Positions 51,481 to 59,781 of a DNA stretch of 64,000 nucleotides are shown here, one piece after another. Both the position numbers and the translations under genes were made by a program. The notes under the pieces were generated by a model. That model did no database searches and was not told the DNA's origin. It saw only the letters and a program-made list of their open reading frames with translations. The stretch spans positions 434,001 through 498,000 of the forward strand of contig NZ_JAFFHZ010000002.1 of assembly GCF_017052585.1 (NCBI RefSeq). The letters are read 5' to 3'. Every line of letters begins with the position of its first letter. Positions within the stretch are counted from its first letter, which is position 1. This DNA comes from Paenibacillus apiarius (lineage in GTDB: Bacteria > Bacillota > Bacilli > Paenibacillales > Paenibacillaceae).

Positions 51481-52641
51481 TCAGCAGACAGGCTTCGGCA
51501 CCTTGACCTCTTTGCCCAGCACCCGGTAATAGATCTTCTCGTATTCCCACGAGATCAAATCATTGCAGAACACATGGCGGGCACGATGCAAGCACGCTTC
51601 CCGCATCTTCTGCGCCAGTCCGGGCTGCGACAATAGCTGAATCGCGTACTCCGCCATCGTCTCCGTTTCGCCAATCGGCGCCAAAAAACCCGTTTCTCCA
51701 TGCGTTACCAGCTCTGGAATCCCGCCAGCCTCCGAACCGATAGTCGGCACGCCGCACGCCATCGCTTCCAACGCGACGAGTCCGAAGCTTTCTTTCTCCG
51801 ATGGAAGCAGCAGGCAATCGGCCAGCGAAATGACCTGTGCGATTTCATCCTGCTTCCCGAGAAAATGGACGCGGTCCTCAAGCCCCATTTCGCGAATCTT
51901 GCATTGAACCTTCGGCATATCCGGCCCTTCCCCCACAAAGACAAGACGAGCGGGGACCTTCTCTTGCACGCGCGCGAACACGTCAACGACATCACATACC
52001 CGCTTCACGGGGCGGAAGTTCGAGATATGCATCATAATCTTCTCGAACGGATATGCAAATTCCGAGCGCAGCTGTGAACAATCGCGCGGATAATACACTC
52101 GTTTGTCCACAAAATTATACGTTAAATCGATCGGGCGATCGATTTCCAGCAATTCGCGCGTTTCCCGGATCAAATCTTTCGACACAGCCGTCACCGCGTC
52201 GCTTTTATTGATAGCGAATCGAATCATGTCCTTAAGCGACTCGTCTTGCGCCAGAACAGTGATATCGGTACCGTGAAGCGTCGTTACTACCTTTAGATCG
52301 GGATGGGCCATTTCTTTGGCCAAATAAGCGCATACCGCATGGGGTACCGCATAATGCACGTGCAGCAAATCAAGCTGCTGCAAATTGGCGACCTGCGCCA
52401 TTTTGCTCGCTAACGATAAATCATAGGGCGGATAACGAAAGACATAATAATCGTTCACTTCCACCTCATGATAATGAATGTTCTTCTGAAAGCTCGAGCC
52501 CAAGCGAAACGGTATATTGTGCGTAATAAAGTGAACTTGATGCCCCCGCTCGGCCAACAGCTTGCCAAGCTCCGTTGCAACGACCCCGGAGCCGCCGAGA
52601 GACGGATAACACGTTATGCCGATTCTGAGTCCTTCGTTCAT
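51481..52641 (-). CDS. bshA: N-acetyl-alpha-D-glucosaminyl L-malate synthase
   Basis: GT4 glycosyltransferase of 386 aa that joins UDP-GlcNAc and L-malate, the first step of bacillithiol synthesis. N-terminal YPSLGGSGVVATELG and HVHYAVPHA, and C-terminal FVGEGPDMP, FLGKQDEIAQVISLADCLLLPSEKESFGLVALEAMA (read in parts) are diagnostic. The start at 52641 follows GAGGAGGGAAGGG; the frame stays open upstream without a site. bshB1 lies just upstream, separated by a palindromic repeat. Confidence 0.95.
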   Translation of the reverse strand: MNEGLRIGITCYPSLGGSGVVATELGKLLAERGHQVHFITHNIPFRLGSSFQKNIHYHEVEVNDYYVFRYPPYDLSLASKMAQVANLQQLDLLHVHYAVPHAVCAYLAKEMAHPDLKVVTTLHGTDITVLAQDESLKDMIRFAINKSDAVTAVSKDLIRETRELLEIDRPIDLTYNFVDKRVYYPRDCSQLRSEFAYPFEKIMMHISNFRPVKRVCDVVDVFARVQEKVPARLVFVGEGPDMPKVQCKIREMGLEDRVHFLGKQDEIAQVISLADCLLLPSEKESFGLVALEAMACGVPTIGSEAGGIPELVTHGETGFLAPIGETETMAEYAIQLLSQPGLAQKMREACLHRARHVFCNDLISWEYEKIYYRVLGKEVKVPKPVC

Positions 52642-52720
52642 GCCCTTCCCTCCTCTTATCGTGCCATGGTGTATCCACCTGTTACGACGGCAGAATGATT
52701 TATCTCTATAAAAGAGGTTG

Positions 52721-52787
52721 TTCAAAAAATCCCTTTTTGATCACGAAGCACCTCATGATGCGGTTCGGCAAAAGCGGCCTTTTGGAA
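52721..52787 (-). repeat. Dispersed palindromic element, copy 2 (short form)
   Basis: On the minus strand it begins TTCCAAAAGGCCGCTTTT and ends GGGATTTTTTGAAC, sharing TGCTTCGTGATC with copy 1. The arms pair (TTC.AAAA..CC / GG.TTTTTTGAA) and the centre forms GCATC-ATGA-GGTGC. It starts 7 bp after the bshB1 stop, so its T-run may act as the bshB1 terminator. Confidence 0.7.
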
Positions 52788-52793
52788 CACACA

Positions 52794-53492
52794 CTATAAG
52801 AATGATGAAACCGCGTATGGCCCTTTTGTGACGAAGCCTTCCGCAAACGCAAACCCGCGCGCCTGACCCAAGAGAGTATCCCGCGCTTCCACCCGTTCCA
52901 CATAGCCCTGATTCAAAGGCGTCGCAACGAAGGCGCCGCTGCCGTCCGGCTTCGTAAATTGAGATGCATACGCATGGAGCGCCGCGCGCTTCAAGTCGTA
53001 AACCTCTGTCACATCTACAAGCAGTTGAGGCGATGCGACATCATTAATAAAATAGAAATAAACCTGTTCCACCAAATGCGCATCCAGCTCAGGCATGTAA
53101 CGCCGCAATTTCGCGTTAAACACCGCTTCCTGAACAATCCGGCTGCATTGTATATGATCCGGATGACGGTCTTCCCAATAAGGCATGAACACGATGCGCG
53201 GACGTTGACGGCGAATCACCTCTACGACCGCATCAATATGCTTAGAGCTTACCTGAAGCCCCCGATCCGGCAAACGCAGATTTTCCCGAACGGAGAGACG
53301 CAGCGCGACACTCGCCTGCTTTGCCTCCTCACGCCGCAAATCTACCGTGCCGTTCGAAGACATCTCTGCCTCCGTCAGATCGCAAATGCCGACCTTGAAG
53401 CCTTGCGCCGTATGCTTTGCAATGGTCCCGGCCATCCCGATCTCCACATCGTCGGGATGCGCTCCGAAGGCCAATATATCGAGACCGCTCAT
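52794..53492 (-). CDS. bshB1: Bacillithiol biosynthesis deacetylase
   Basis: Zinc N-deacetylase of the LmbE/PIG-L family, 232 aa, that deacetylates GlcNAc-malate. Zinc and catalytic residues lie in AFGAHPDDVEIGMAG and YWEDRHPDHIQCSRIV; GICDLTEAEMSSNGTVDLRREEA is typical of BshB1. The ATG overlaps the mgsA stop as TAATG. The enzyme sits in the same gene order (mgsA-bshB1-bshA) as in B. subtilis. Confidence 0.95.
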   Translation of the reverse strand: MSGLDILAFGAHPDDVEIGMAGTIAKHTAQGFKVGICDLTEAEMSSNGTVDLRREEAKQASVALRLSVRENLRLPDRGLQVSSKHIDAVVEVIRRQRPRIVFMPYWEDRHPDHIQCSRIVQEAVFNAKLRRYMPELDAHLVEQVYFYFINDVASPQLLVDVTEVYDLKRAALHAYASQFTKPDGSGAFVATPLNQGYVERVEARDTLLGQARGFAFAEGFVTKGPYAVSSFL

Positions 53493-53914
53493 TACTCCTC
53501 GACTCCCGGTTTATATTTATGGGCCAGCTCCCGCCAAGCGAAATCGCCGCGCTCCAGCGCCTTGACCAAAATCTCCGCCGTTGCGATGTTCGTCGCGACC
53601 GGAATGCCCTGTACGTCGCATAGACGCAGCAATGCGATAATGTCCGGCTCGTGCGGCTGGGCCATCAACGGGTCGCGCAGGAAAATAATCAGGTCCATTT
53701 CATTTTCCGCCACAAGCGCCCCAATTTGCTGATCTCCGCCCAACGGACCGGATTGAAAGCGATGGATGTTCAGATTCGTCTGCTCCATAATCCGCAATCC
53801 TGTCGTACCCGTAGAATATAATTGATGATCCACAAATACTTTTTCATAGGCGGTAACGAAATTCACGATTTCATCTTTTTTGCGGTCATGTGCGATAAAT
53901 GCGATATTTAACAT
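53492..53914 (-). CDS. mgsA: Methylglyoxal synthase
   Basis: Converts dihydroxyacetone phosphate to methylglyoxal, 140 aa. [46 protein letters not shown] and [15 protein letters not shown] include the catalytic Asp and His residues. Placing it beside bacillithiol genes makes sense because bacillithiol helps detoxify methylglyoxal. It lies 45 bp after dapB. Confidence 0.96.
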   Translation of the reverse strand: MLNIAFIAHDRKKDEIVNFVTAYEKVFVDHQLYSTGTTGLRIMEQTNLNIHRFQSGPLGGDQQIGALVAENEMDLIIFLRDPLMAQPHEPDIIALLRLCDVQGIPVATNIATAEILVKALERGDFAWRELAHKYKPGVEE

Positions 53915-53959
53915 GTCGTAACCCTCCGTTGTCTATCCCCTAGTCATGAAGCGCGGCAA

Positions 53960-54763
53960 TCAATCATCAAGCAGATGCTCAAATCCGTAGACTAACTCTT
54001 GAAGTTGAACCACTTTCTTCACTGCCAAATTAACACCCGGCATATAGCCGGCACGCTCGTACGAATCGTGGCGAATTTTCAAGGTTTGTCCAAAACTTCC
54101 GAAAATCACTTCTTGCTGTGCAAATATACCAGGCAACCGGACGCTATGGATGCGAAATCCGTCATAATAGCCCCCGCGGGCGCCCTCGATTTTCTCTTCT
54201 TCGCTTGGATTGCCCTGACGATGCTCTTCGCGCACTTTGGACACCAATTCCGCAGTCTTCACCGCCGTGCCGGAAGGCGCGTCCAACTTCTGATCTCCAT
54301 GGTACTCGATAATTTCCAGATCGGGAAAATACTTTGCCGCTTGCGCGGCAAAGCGCATCATTAAGATGGCGCCGATCGAGAAATTAGGCGCGATCAAGCC
54401 TCCAAGCCGTTGATCGCGGCACATTTGCTGCAATAGCTCGATTTCGTCGGGACTGAAGCCCGTCGTGCCGATGACCGGTCTTACGCCATGGCGAACCGCA
54501 ATCAGCGTGTTGTTCATGACGGTGCCCGGCGTCGTAAAATCGACCATTACGTCCGGCTGCGTGTGCTGCAAGGCGCTCTCCAGATCCGATGTAACCTTTA
54601 CTCCGCATGGCGGAAGCCCGGCAAGCGAAGCGGCATCTACCGGCCCTGTCGTCGCGGCGACAGCGGCAACGAGCTGCAACGTTTCATCTTCCAACACCAT
54701 CTTCACGACTTCTCTTCCCATACGACCGCTGGCTCCCGTGACGGCTACACGAATTCGTTCCAT
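53960..54763 (-). CDS. dapB: 4-hydroxy-tetrahydrodipicolinate reductase
   Basis: Lysine and diaminopimelate pathway reductase, 267 aa. NAD(P)H site VAVTGASGRMGREVVKM; VDFTTPGTV; substrate motif EYHGDQKLDAPSGTAVKTAE. The usual His-His pair of this motif is His-Gly here; the first His (the catalytic acid in E. coli) and the Lys are kept. It begins 22 bp after the MazG-like gene. Confidence 0.95.
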   Translation of the reverse strand: MERIRVAVTGASGRMGREVVKMVLEDETLQLVAAVAATTGPVDAASLAGLPPCGVKVTSDLESALQHTQPDVMVDFTTPGTVMNNTLIAVRHGVRPVIGTTGFSPDEIELLQQMCRDQRLGGLIAPNFSIGAILMMRFAAQAAKYFPDLEIIEYHGDQKLDAPSGTAVKTAELVSKVREEHRQGNPSEEEKIEGARGGYYDGFRIHSVRLPGIFAQQEVIFGSFGQTLKIRHDSYERAGYMPGVNLAVKKVVQLQELVYGFEHLLDD

Positions 54764-54785
54764 CTCTCCTTCATCCTTTCTGCGT

Positions 54786-55163
54786 CTATTCCTGTGTCTC
54801 TTTCTCTATTCGGGTCCAACGATTGGCATCACGAGTATTGAATTTGTGCATGCATGCATCATATGCCTTCGTCAAGTCAATACCAAGCGAGTTGGAGAAG
54901 CAAAGCAGGATAAATAATATATCTCCAAGCTCCATATCAATTGAATTATCCGCCTCTGAAGACTTCTTCGGCTTCTCCCCATAATAATGGTTCACTTCGC
55001 GAGCTAATTCTCCCACTTCTTCAGACAATCTGGCCAACATGGCGAGCGGGCTGAAATATCCTTCTTGAAACTGAGATATGTACTCATCGACCTCGCGCTG
55101 CATCTGTGATAGCGGCTTGTCGCGCAGCGAGGACAAGAGTGACTTTACATCTGTATTCGTCAT
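54786..55163 (-). CDS. MazG-like nucleotide pyrophosphohydrolase
   Basis: All-alpha NTP pyrophosphatase of 125 aa, corresponding in position to B. subtilis YpjD upstream of dapB. Metal-binding acidic residues: LARLSEEVGELAREVNHYYG and IDMELGDILFILLCF (EExxE then ExxD). Enzymes of this type hydrolyse dCTP or damaged nucleotides. The start MTNTDVK follows GAAGGGG; an upstream extension of the frame lacks a site. Confidence 0.9.
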   Translation of the reverse strand: MTNTDVKSLLSSLRDKPLSQMQREVDEYISQFQEGYFSPLAMLARLSEEVGELAREVNHYYGEKPKKSSEADNSIDMELGDILFILLCFSNSLGIDLTKAYDACMHKFNTRDANRWTRIEKETQE

Positions 55164-55319
55164 GCAATCCCCTTCTTTTACGCAGTACATTTTCAAAGTA
55201 CATTCTGCTACTATGTTAACGTATACCCGTATGGAAAACAAATGCTTTTTATCTAATAATGAATTCGATATACTAATGAAGATGTAAGTTATAACCCACT
55301 AAAAGGAGCCCTGAATTAC

Positions 55320-56189
55320 GTGAAGTCATCCCTGTTTCAACGCGTATGGCAGACCTTTCTTCCGATAACGCTCGGCACGGCGGTTTATGCATTCGGATTA
55401 ATTTACTTTATTATTCCGAATCAGCTTATGGAGGGCGGAGTTACCGGAGTTACCGTGCTGCTCAATTACGCAGCAGGCATTCAACCCTCCTTGTCCACAT
55501 TGTTGCTTAACATTCCGCTATTCGCTATAGGCTGGCGCGCTCTGGGCAGCAAACAGATGGTGTACAGCGTGTATGGCGTTCTCTCGCTCACCTTGTTCTT
55601 ATGGCTGTTTGAACAGGCGGTTGCCCGCCATTGGATCATTCCCTTCCAGACCGAGCATGATTTCATTTTGGCTACTCTATACGCCGGCGTCACCTTGGGG
55701 ACGGGCCTCGGCATCGTCTTCCGCTTCGGCGGCACGACCGGCGGCGTCGATATTCTTGCGCGCATGGCGAATCGCCGCCTTGGCATCAGCATGGGGCAGT
55801 TCATCCTTTTCCTCGATATTTTCATTATTGGCGCGGCACTGTTCTACATACCGAAAGAAAAGATATTGTATACATTGGTGGCCGTGTTTATTTCCTCTAA
55901 AATGATTGATTTCATTCAAGAAGGGGCCTATGCGGCCAAAGCCTTTACGGTCATAACCGACCATTCAGACCAAATCGCCGATATCATTACGCAGGAGATG
56001 GAGCGGGGAGTAACGCTAGTGCCTGTCATTGGCGCTTACTCGCGGGAACCAAAGCAAATGGTGTACTGCGTTGTAAGCCGCACGGAAATTCGCCGCTTCA
56101 AAACGTTGGTGAAGGAGATTGATCCGCGCGCTTTCATTGTCGTCAATGATGTCCACGATGTATTGGGCGAGGGCTTCCGCGAAGAGTAA
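55320..56189 (+). CDS. YitT-family membrane protein (YpjC-like)
   Basis: Integral membrane protein of 289 aa with five or six transmembrane helices in the first 200 residues (for example TLGTAVYAFGLIYFIIPNQL and TLYAGVTLGTGLGIVFRFG) and a C-terminal DUF2179 domain (AKAFTVITDHSDQIADIIT, RGVTLVPVIGAYS). Motifs EGGVTGVTVLLNY and GGTTGGVDILARM are those of the DUF161 family. B. subtilis ypjC is in the same spot next to ypjD. The GTG start lies 11 nt after AAAAGGAG. Function is unknown. Confidence 0.88.
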   Translation: MKSSLFQRVWQTFLPITLGTAVYAFGLIYFIIPNQLMEGGVTGVTVLLNYAAGIQPSLSTLLLNIPLFAIGWRALGSKQMVYSVYGVLSLTLFLWLFEQAVARHWIIPFQTEHDFILATLYAGVTLGTGLGIVFRFGGTTGGVDILARMANRRLGISMGQFILFLDIFIIGAALFYIPKEKILYTLVAVFISSKMIDFIQEGAYAAKAFTVITDHSDQIADIITQEMERGVTLVPVIGAYSREPKQMVYCVVSRTEIRRFKTLVKEIDPRAFIVVNDVHDVLGEGFREE

Positions 56190-56214
56190 CGAGTCGTCGC
56201 CGCTGTGTCAATGA

Positions 56215-56256
56215 AAAAGCCGGAGTATACCAACGAATTGGTATGTCCCGGCTTTT
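56215..56256. terminator. Bidirectional terminator between yitT-like and monooxygenase genes
   Basis: AAAAGCCGG and CCGGCTTTT form the outer stem, and TACCAA/TTGGTA extends it inside. T-runs are present on both strands, between two convergent genes. Confidence 0.85.
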
Positions 56257-56264
56257 AGATCTCT

Positions 56265-56609
56265 TTATATAGCCGTATCGGCGGACGAATCTGACACGGC
56301 AGCGGGTTGATGGCGATGCACCACGTCATAGATCGTCACCTTGAAATCGATGATGTTGCCGTCGGCCTGCTCGCGGCGCGAATGACCACGCGTGAATTCC
56401 TCGCTCCGGACCCAGCTGTCGAACGCGGCGCGATCCTGCCACACCGTACGGACTACGAATTCGTCGTAATCCTCCTCCTGTTCATTCTTCAACAGCTCCA
56501 TGCTCACGAATCCCGGCATCCGATGCACGTGCTTCGGCCGTTCAAACCGGGTCTCCAGATGGCTCCCCATCCCTTTATGCACGCGAATGCAATTCGTAAC
56601 AGCAATCAT
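56265..56609 (-). CDS. Heme-degrading-type (ABM family) monooxygenase
   Basis: Antibiotic-biosynthesis-monooxygenase-fold protein of 114 aa. Asn6 (MIAVTNCI), Trp in VVRTVWQDRAAFDSWV and His in EEFTRGHSRR fit the Asn-Trp-His pattern of IsdG/HmoA heme oxygenases that open heme and release iron. GGAGG lies 8 nt before the ATG. It follows an iron/heme uptake operon on the same strand after a 122-bp gap holding a palindromic repeat, so it may be transcribed with it. Confidence 0.82.
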   Translation of the reverse strand: MIAVTNCIRVHKGMGSHLETRFERPKHVHRMPGFVSMELLKNEQEEDYDEFVVRTVWQDRAAFDSWVRSEEFTRGHSRREQADGNIIDFKVTIYDVVHRHQPAAVSDSSADTAI

Positions 56610-56636
56610 GTCGATTCCTCCTTTAAAAGCGCATAA

Positions 56637-56731
56637 TCAAAAGGACCATTTTCAGCATCGGAAGTGCAAGTTTAACGCAATCCAACTACCCAAGAAGCAT
56701 CCCTCGTAAAGAATGGGCTTTCTGGATAACC
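56637..56731 (+). repeat. Dispersed palindromic element, copy 3 (degenerate)
   Basis: It begins TCAAAAGGACCATTTTCAGC, nearly identical to the left arm of copy 1 including the GCATC, and ends AAAGAATGGGCTTTCTGGA, a decayed form of the right arm. The middle differs from the other copies. It fills the gap between the monooxygenase and ATPase genes. Confidence 0.6.
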
Positions 56732-57520
56732 TCATAGGGTGCCGGCCGCAACAGACAGCGGAAATATATACGGATATGCTTCTTCTTGGTGTATGCGTAC
56801 GCGGATCCGGAATACGCTCTCGAACATGTCCGGCGTCATTACGTCCCGTGGAGCTCCGTGATGAACGATGCTCCCTTCATGCATAACAATCATGCGATCG
56901 CTGTATTGCGCTGCCTGATTGATGTCGTGCAGAACCATCACAACCGTCATGTTCATCTGTGAATTCAGCTGGTTCATCAGCTCCAGAACCTCAAGCTGGT
57001 TCGCAATATCCAAATAGGTTGTCGGTTCATCCAGCAGCAGCACCTTAGGTTGTTGGGCAAGCGCCATCGCAATCCATGCGCGTTGGCGCTCTCCCCCCGA
57101 TAACGATTCTAGCGGACGGTCAGCCAAATTCTCCATGCGCGTGGCACAGATAGCCCATTCCGTCACGGCGCGGTCTTCCCGGGATGTGCCTGTCAGCATG
57201 CTGCTGTAGGGATGGCGGCCGTATTGCACCAGGTCGCGGACAGTCATGTCGGTTAGCTGCGGCTGAATTTGGGTCAGCATCGACAGCGCTTTTGCCGTGT
57301 CTTTCCCTTTCAGGTCCGCGATATCCTTCCCATCCAGCATCACTACACCATGATGCGGCTTGAGCAGTCTGGCCATGAGCTTCAGCAACGTGGACTTGCC
57401 GGAGCCGTTAGGTCCGATTATGCTAATTCGCTCCCCTTGCTCGGCATACAAGGAGACATCCTTGATTGCGAAATGCTGTGACATGCCGAAGCAAAGCTGC
57501 TCCGCTCTAAGCACCGCCAC
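56732..57520 (-). CDS. Iron/heme ABC transporter ATP-binding protein
   Basis: FecE/HmuV-type ATPase of 262 aa: Walker A IGPNGSGKSTLLKLMA, signature LSGGERQRAWIAMALAQ, Walker B KVLLLDEPTTYLD, H-loop VMVLHDINQAAQYSDRM. The GTG at 57520, 8 nt after GGAGG, is the likely start; another GTG three codons upstream is possible. It overlaps the permease 3' end by 14 bp, so expression is coupled. It drives import of ferric siderophore or heme. Confidence 0.92.
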   Translation of the reverse strand: MAVLRAEQLCFGMSQHFAIKDVSLYAEQGERISIIGPNGSGKSTLLKLMARLLKPHHGVVMLDGKDIADLKGKDTAKALSMLTQIQPQLTDMTVRDLVQYGRHPYSSMLTGTSREDRAVTEWAICATRMENLADRPLESLSGGERQRAWIAMALAQQPKVLLLDEPTTYLDIANQLEVLELMNQLNSQMNMTVVMVLHDINQAAQYSDRMIVMHEGSIVHHGAPRDVMTPDMFESVFRIRVRIHQEEAYPYIFPLSVAAGTL

Positions 57521-58565
57521 TGAACACACCTCCGCGTCTTAAAAGGTAGAGGAAAAATGGTCCCCCCAGCACGGCCAGTAAAATACCAACCGGCAATTCC
57601 AGCGGATCGAACCAGCTCCGTGCGGCTGTATCGGCGAATACGACCAGCGCAGCACCGCCCAAGGCGGATACCGGAAGCAGGTATGCATAATTATTGCCGA
57701 CAATAAGCCGAACCATATGCGGCACGACGAGGCCGACGAAGCCAATTAACCCTGACACGCTTACGGCAATGCCGGCTAACAGAGTGCTGATGAATATAAG
57801 AAACAAGCGGCTCTTTTCCGTCGGATGCCCGAGCAGCTTTGCCGCCTCATCGCCAAGCAGCAGCACGTTTGCATGCCTAATGCCGAACAATGACAGAAGA
57901 AGCGCAACCCCAAAGTATGGCAGCACCATCTGAAGATGGTACCAGCTCACGCCGGCCAGACCACCGGACAGCCAAGGCAGCACCGCTTGCACCCTGTCGC
58001 TGTAGAGCTGCATGATGCCCGATGTAACAGCCCCGGCCAATGCGTTTACCGCGACCCCCGCCAAAATGATGCGCAAAGGCGAAGCCCCTTTCTTCCAGGC
58101 AAGGCTATATGTAACCATAACGGCGACCCATGCTCCGACAAAAGCGGCAGCCGGAACCAAATAAATCATTTCCGGAAAAACAAGCATAATGATGACGGCC
58201 ATCAAGCCCGCTCCAGCCGACACCCCGATAATGCCAGGATCGGCGAGCGGGTTGCGCATGACTCCCTGCATGAACGCGCCGGAGATGGCCAAAGAGCTGC
58301 CTACCACCATCGCCAGCAAGGTGCGCGGAAGCCGGAAGTTCCAAATGATCTGGTCATCGGTCGAGGTCTCGCGATGAACAAGCACCTCCCAAATCGTTTT
58401 CACGGGTATGGATACCGCGCCTGTCGACAGTCCGTAGAGAAACGCCGCCACCAGCAGCACCAGCGTTATAATGATAGTCACCGTACGCTTCCACTTACGC
58501 GGGTCCTGCTTCTGCAGCCCCTCGCTGAACGCTTCTGGAGCCTTCAGCTTGGTATCGATGCTCAT
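57507..58565 (-). CDS. Iron/heme ABC transporter permease (FecCD family)
   Basis: Integral membrane protein of 352 aa with about nine or ten transmembrane helices. Family hallmarks: NFRLPRTLLAMVVGSSLAISGAFMQGVMRNPLADPGIIGVSAGAGL (read in parts) and SVSGLIGFVGLVVPHMVRLIVG. The N-terminal 30 residues are cytoplasmic and charged. It starts 6 bp after the binding-protein gene and is the only permease, so it should work as a homodimer. Confidence 0.93.
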   Translation of the reverse strand: MSIDTKLKAPEAFSEGLQKQDPRKWKRTVTIIITLVLLVAAFLYGLSTGAVSIPVKTIWEVLVHRETSTDDQIIWNFRLPRTLLAMVVGSSLAISGAFMQGVMRNPLADPGIIGVSAGAGLMAVIIMLVFPEMIYLVPAAAFVGAWVAVMVTYSLAWKKGASPLRIILAGVAVNALAGAVTSGIMQLYSDRVQAVLPWLSGGLAGVSWYHLQMVLPYFGVALLLSLFGIRHANVLLLGDEAAKLLGHPTEKSRLFLIFISTLLAGIAVSVSGLIGFVGLVVPHMVRLIVGNNYAYLLPVSALGGAALVVFADTAARSWFDPLELPVGILLAVLGGPFFLYLLRRGGVFSGGA

Positions 58566-58571
58566 CCGTTA

Positions 58572-59525
58572 TCACTCCGCCTGCTTCAAATGAGTCGCAA
58601 GAACATTCAAGGCGTCTGCGATTTTCGTGCCTGGATTGGTGCCGAACAGATGCGAAGGAAGCACGACGATATTTTCGTTTTTCACGGCCGTCATGCTGCT
58701 CCAGGCTGCATTTTTGCTAATCTCTTCATTAAAAGCTTTCTGGACCGCTTCCGGGTCGCCATGCGTAATGAGCAAAATAATATCGGGGTCCGCTGCAATG
58801 ACGCGCTCCGCGCTCAGCTGGGCGTATCCAGACATTTTATCCAGCTTTGGAAACTCTGCAGCTACATTTTTGCCGCCCGCCCTCGTTAGTAAATCGCCCG
58901 GAAGCGAAGTCGGGAGCGCAGCGAGCAAGGTGCCCGGAGCACCATACACAATTAAGGCCTTCTTCGGATTATTTTTATTGATCTTACCGGCAATTTGCAG
59001 CTTGATGTCCATTGCTTTGACGGTTGCCTTGGCCTTCTCCGTCTTGCCGAGCAGCTCTCCGATTTTCAGCACGTTCTCCTTAATCTCATTAACAGATTCG
59101 GAGCTGGCCACGTAGACGAGCGCGCCAGTTGCTTCCAACGCCTTAATATCCTTTATGTTCAAGCTTTTGCTCGCAATGACGAGCTCTGGCTTCAATGCAG
59201 TAATCTTCTCGTAATTCGGCGCATGTCCCGATCCGATAATCGGCGCGTCCAATACTTCCTTTGGCAATGTCTTATTGCTCGTGTTCGGACGGCCGGCGAT
59301 TTTCCCGCCCAATGCCGTCACAATCTGCGCATCTCCAGCGGCAAGCGTGACTACCTTCTCAACTGGCTTGCTTAATGTCAGTTCCCGGTCGGCGAAATCC
59401 TTTACGACAATTTTGGCCTGAGCACTCGCTGCAGGAGCAATGAATGCGGCAGGCACCAGCGAAGAGCATACCAATGCGGCAGCTAGCATAAGCTTGCCGG
59501 AATGACGGACGAAAGAACGTAACAT
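58572..59525 (-). CDS. Iron/heme ABC transporter substrate-binding protein
   Basis: Periplasmic-binding-protein-like (TroA/FhuD fold) receptor of 317 aa. A signal peptide (KLMLAAALVCSSLVPAAFIAPAASAQA) is followed by VEKVVTLAAGDAQIVTALGG, KITALKPELVIAS and SAERVIAADPDIILLITHGD. No good lipobox precedes the only early Cys (ALVC), so it looks secreted by signal peptidase I, odd for a Gram-positive receptor. The start at 59525 lies 7 nt after AGGAGG. Residues resemble heme receptors of the HmuT/HtsA class. Two Fur boxes lie upstream. Confidence 0.9.
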   Translation of the reverse strand: MLRSFVRHSGKLMLAAALVCSSLVPAAFIAPAASAQAKIVVKDFADRELTLSKPVEKVVTLAAGDAQIVTALGGKIAGRPNTSNKTLPKEVLDAPIIGSGHAPNYEKITALKPELVIASKSLNIKDIKALEATGALVYVASSESVNEIKENVLKIGELLGKTEKAKATVKAMDIKLQIAGKINKNNPKKALIVYGAPGTLLAALPTSLPGDLLTRAGGKNVAAEFPKLDKMSGYAQLSAERVIAADPDIILLITHGDPEAVQKAFNEEISKNAAWSSMTAVKNENIVVLPSHLFGTNPGTKIADALNVLATHLKQAE

Positions 59526-59610
59526 GAAAATACCTCCTATAGATATGTATTGAGAACCGATGAATTTGCCTGATGAATGCTGAATATCAATTCTCAAATC
59601 GTCATCTTTC

Positions 59611-59629
59611 GATAATGAGAATCATTATC
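59611..59629. promoter_or_regulatory. Fur box 1
   Basis: GATAATGAGAATCATTATC matches the classical 19-bp palindrome GATAATGATAATCATTATC at 18 positions. It lies 86 bp before the binding-protein gene. Confidence 0.9.
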
Positions 59630-59651
59630 AGACTCTTTAGTTATAATAGGT

Positions 59652-59670
59652 GATATTGATTATCATTGTC
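59652..59670. promoter_or_regulatory. Fur box 2
   Basis: GATATTGATTATCATTGTC matches the Fur palindrome at 17 of 19 positions. It lies 22 bp beyond box 1, suggesting cooperative, tight iron repression. Confidence 0.75.
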
Positions 59671-59736
59671 AACAATGAAATCCTCATTTTGCCTTTTAAA
59701 AAGTGCCCTCGCTCTTTCCCGGTTGGACTGACGATC

Positions 59737-59775
59737 AAAAAAAGACCGCGCAGCTGATGATAGCTCACGGTCTTA
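59737..59775 (-). terminator. Intrinsic terminator of trxA
   Basis: On the minus strand AAGACCG pairs with CGGTCTT (inner AGCT pairing too), followed by TTTTTT. It lies 7 bp after the trxA stop and just before the Fur region. Confidence 0.88.
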
Positions 59776-59781
59776 TATGCA

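Noticed and set aside
52721..52787. Terminal inverted repeat of an insertion sequence near bshA
   Set aside because: No transposase frame lies nearby and no target duplication is visible. The match to the other two copies fits a small palindromic element better.
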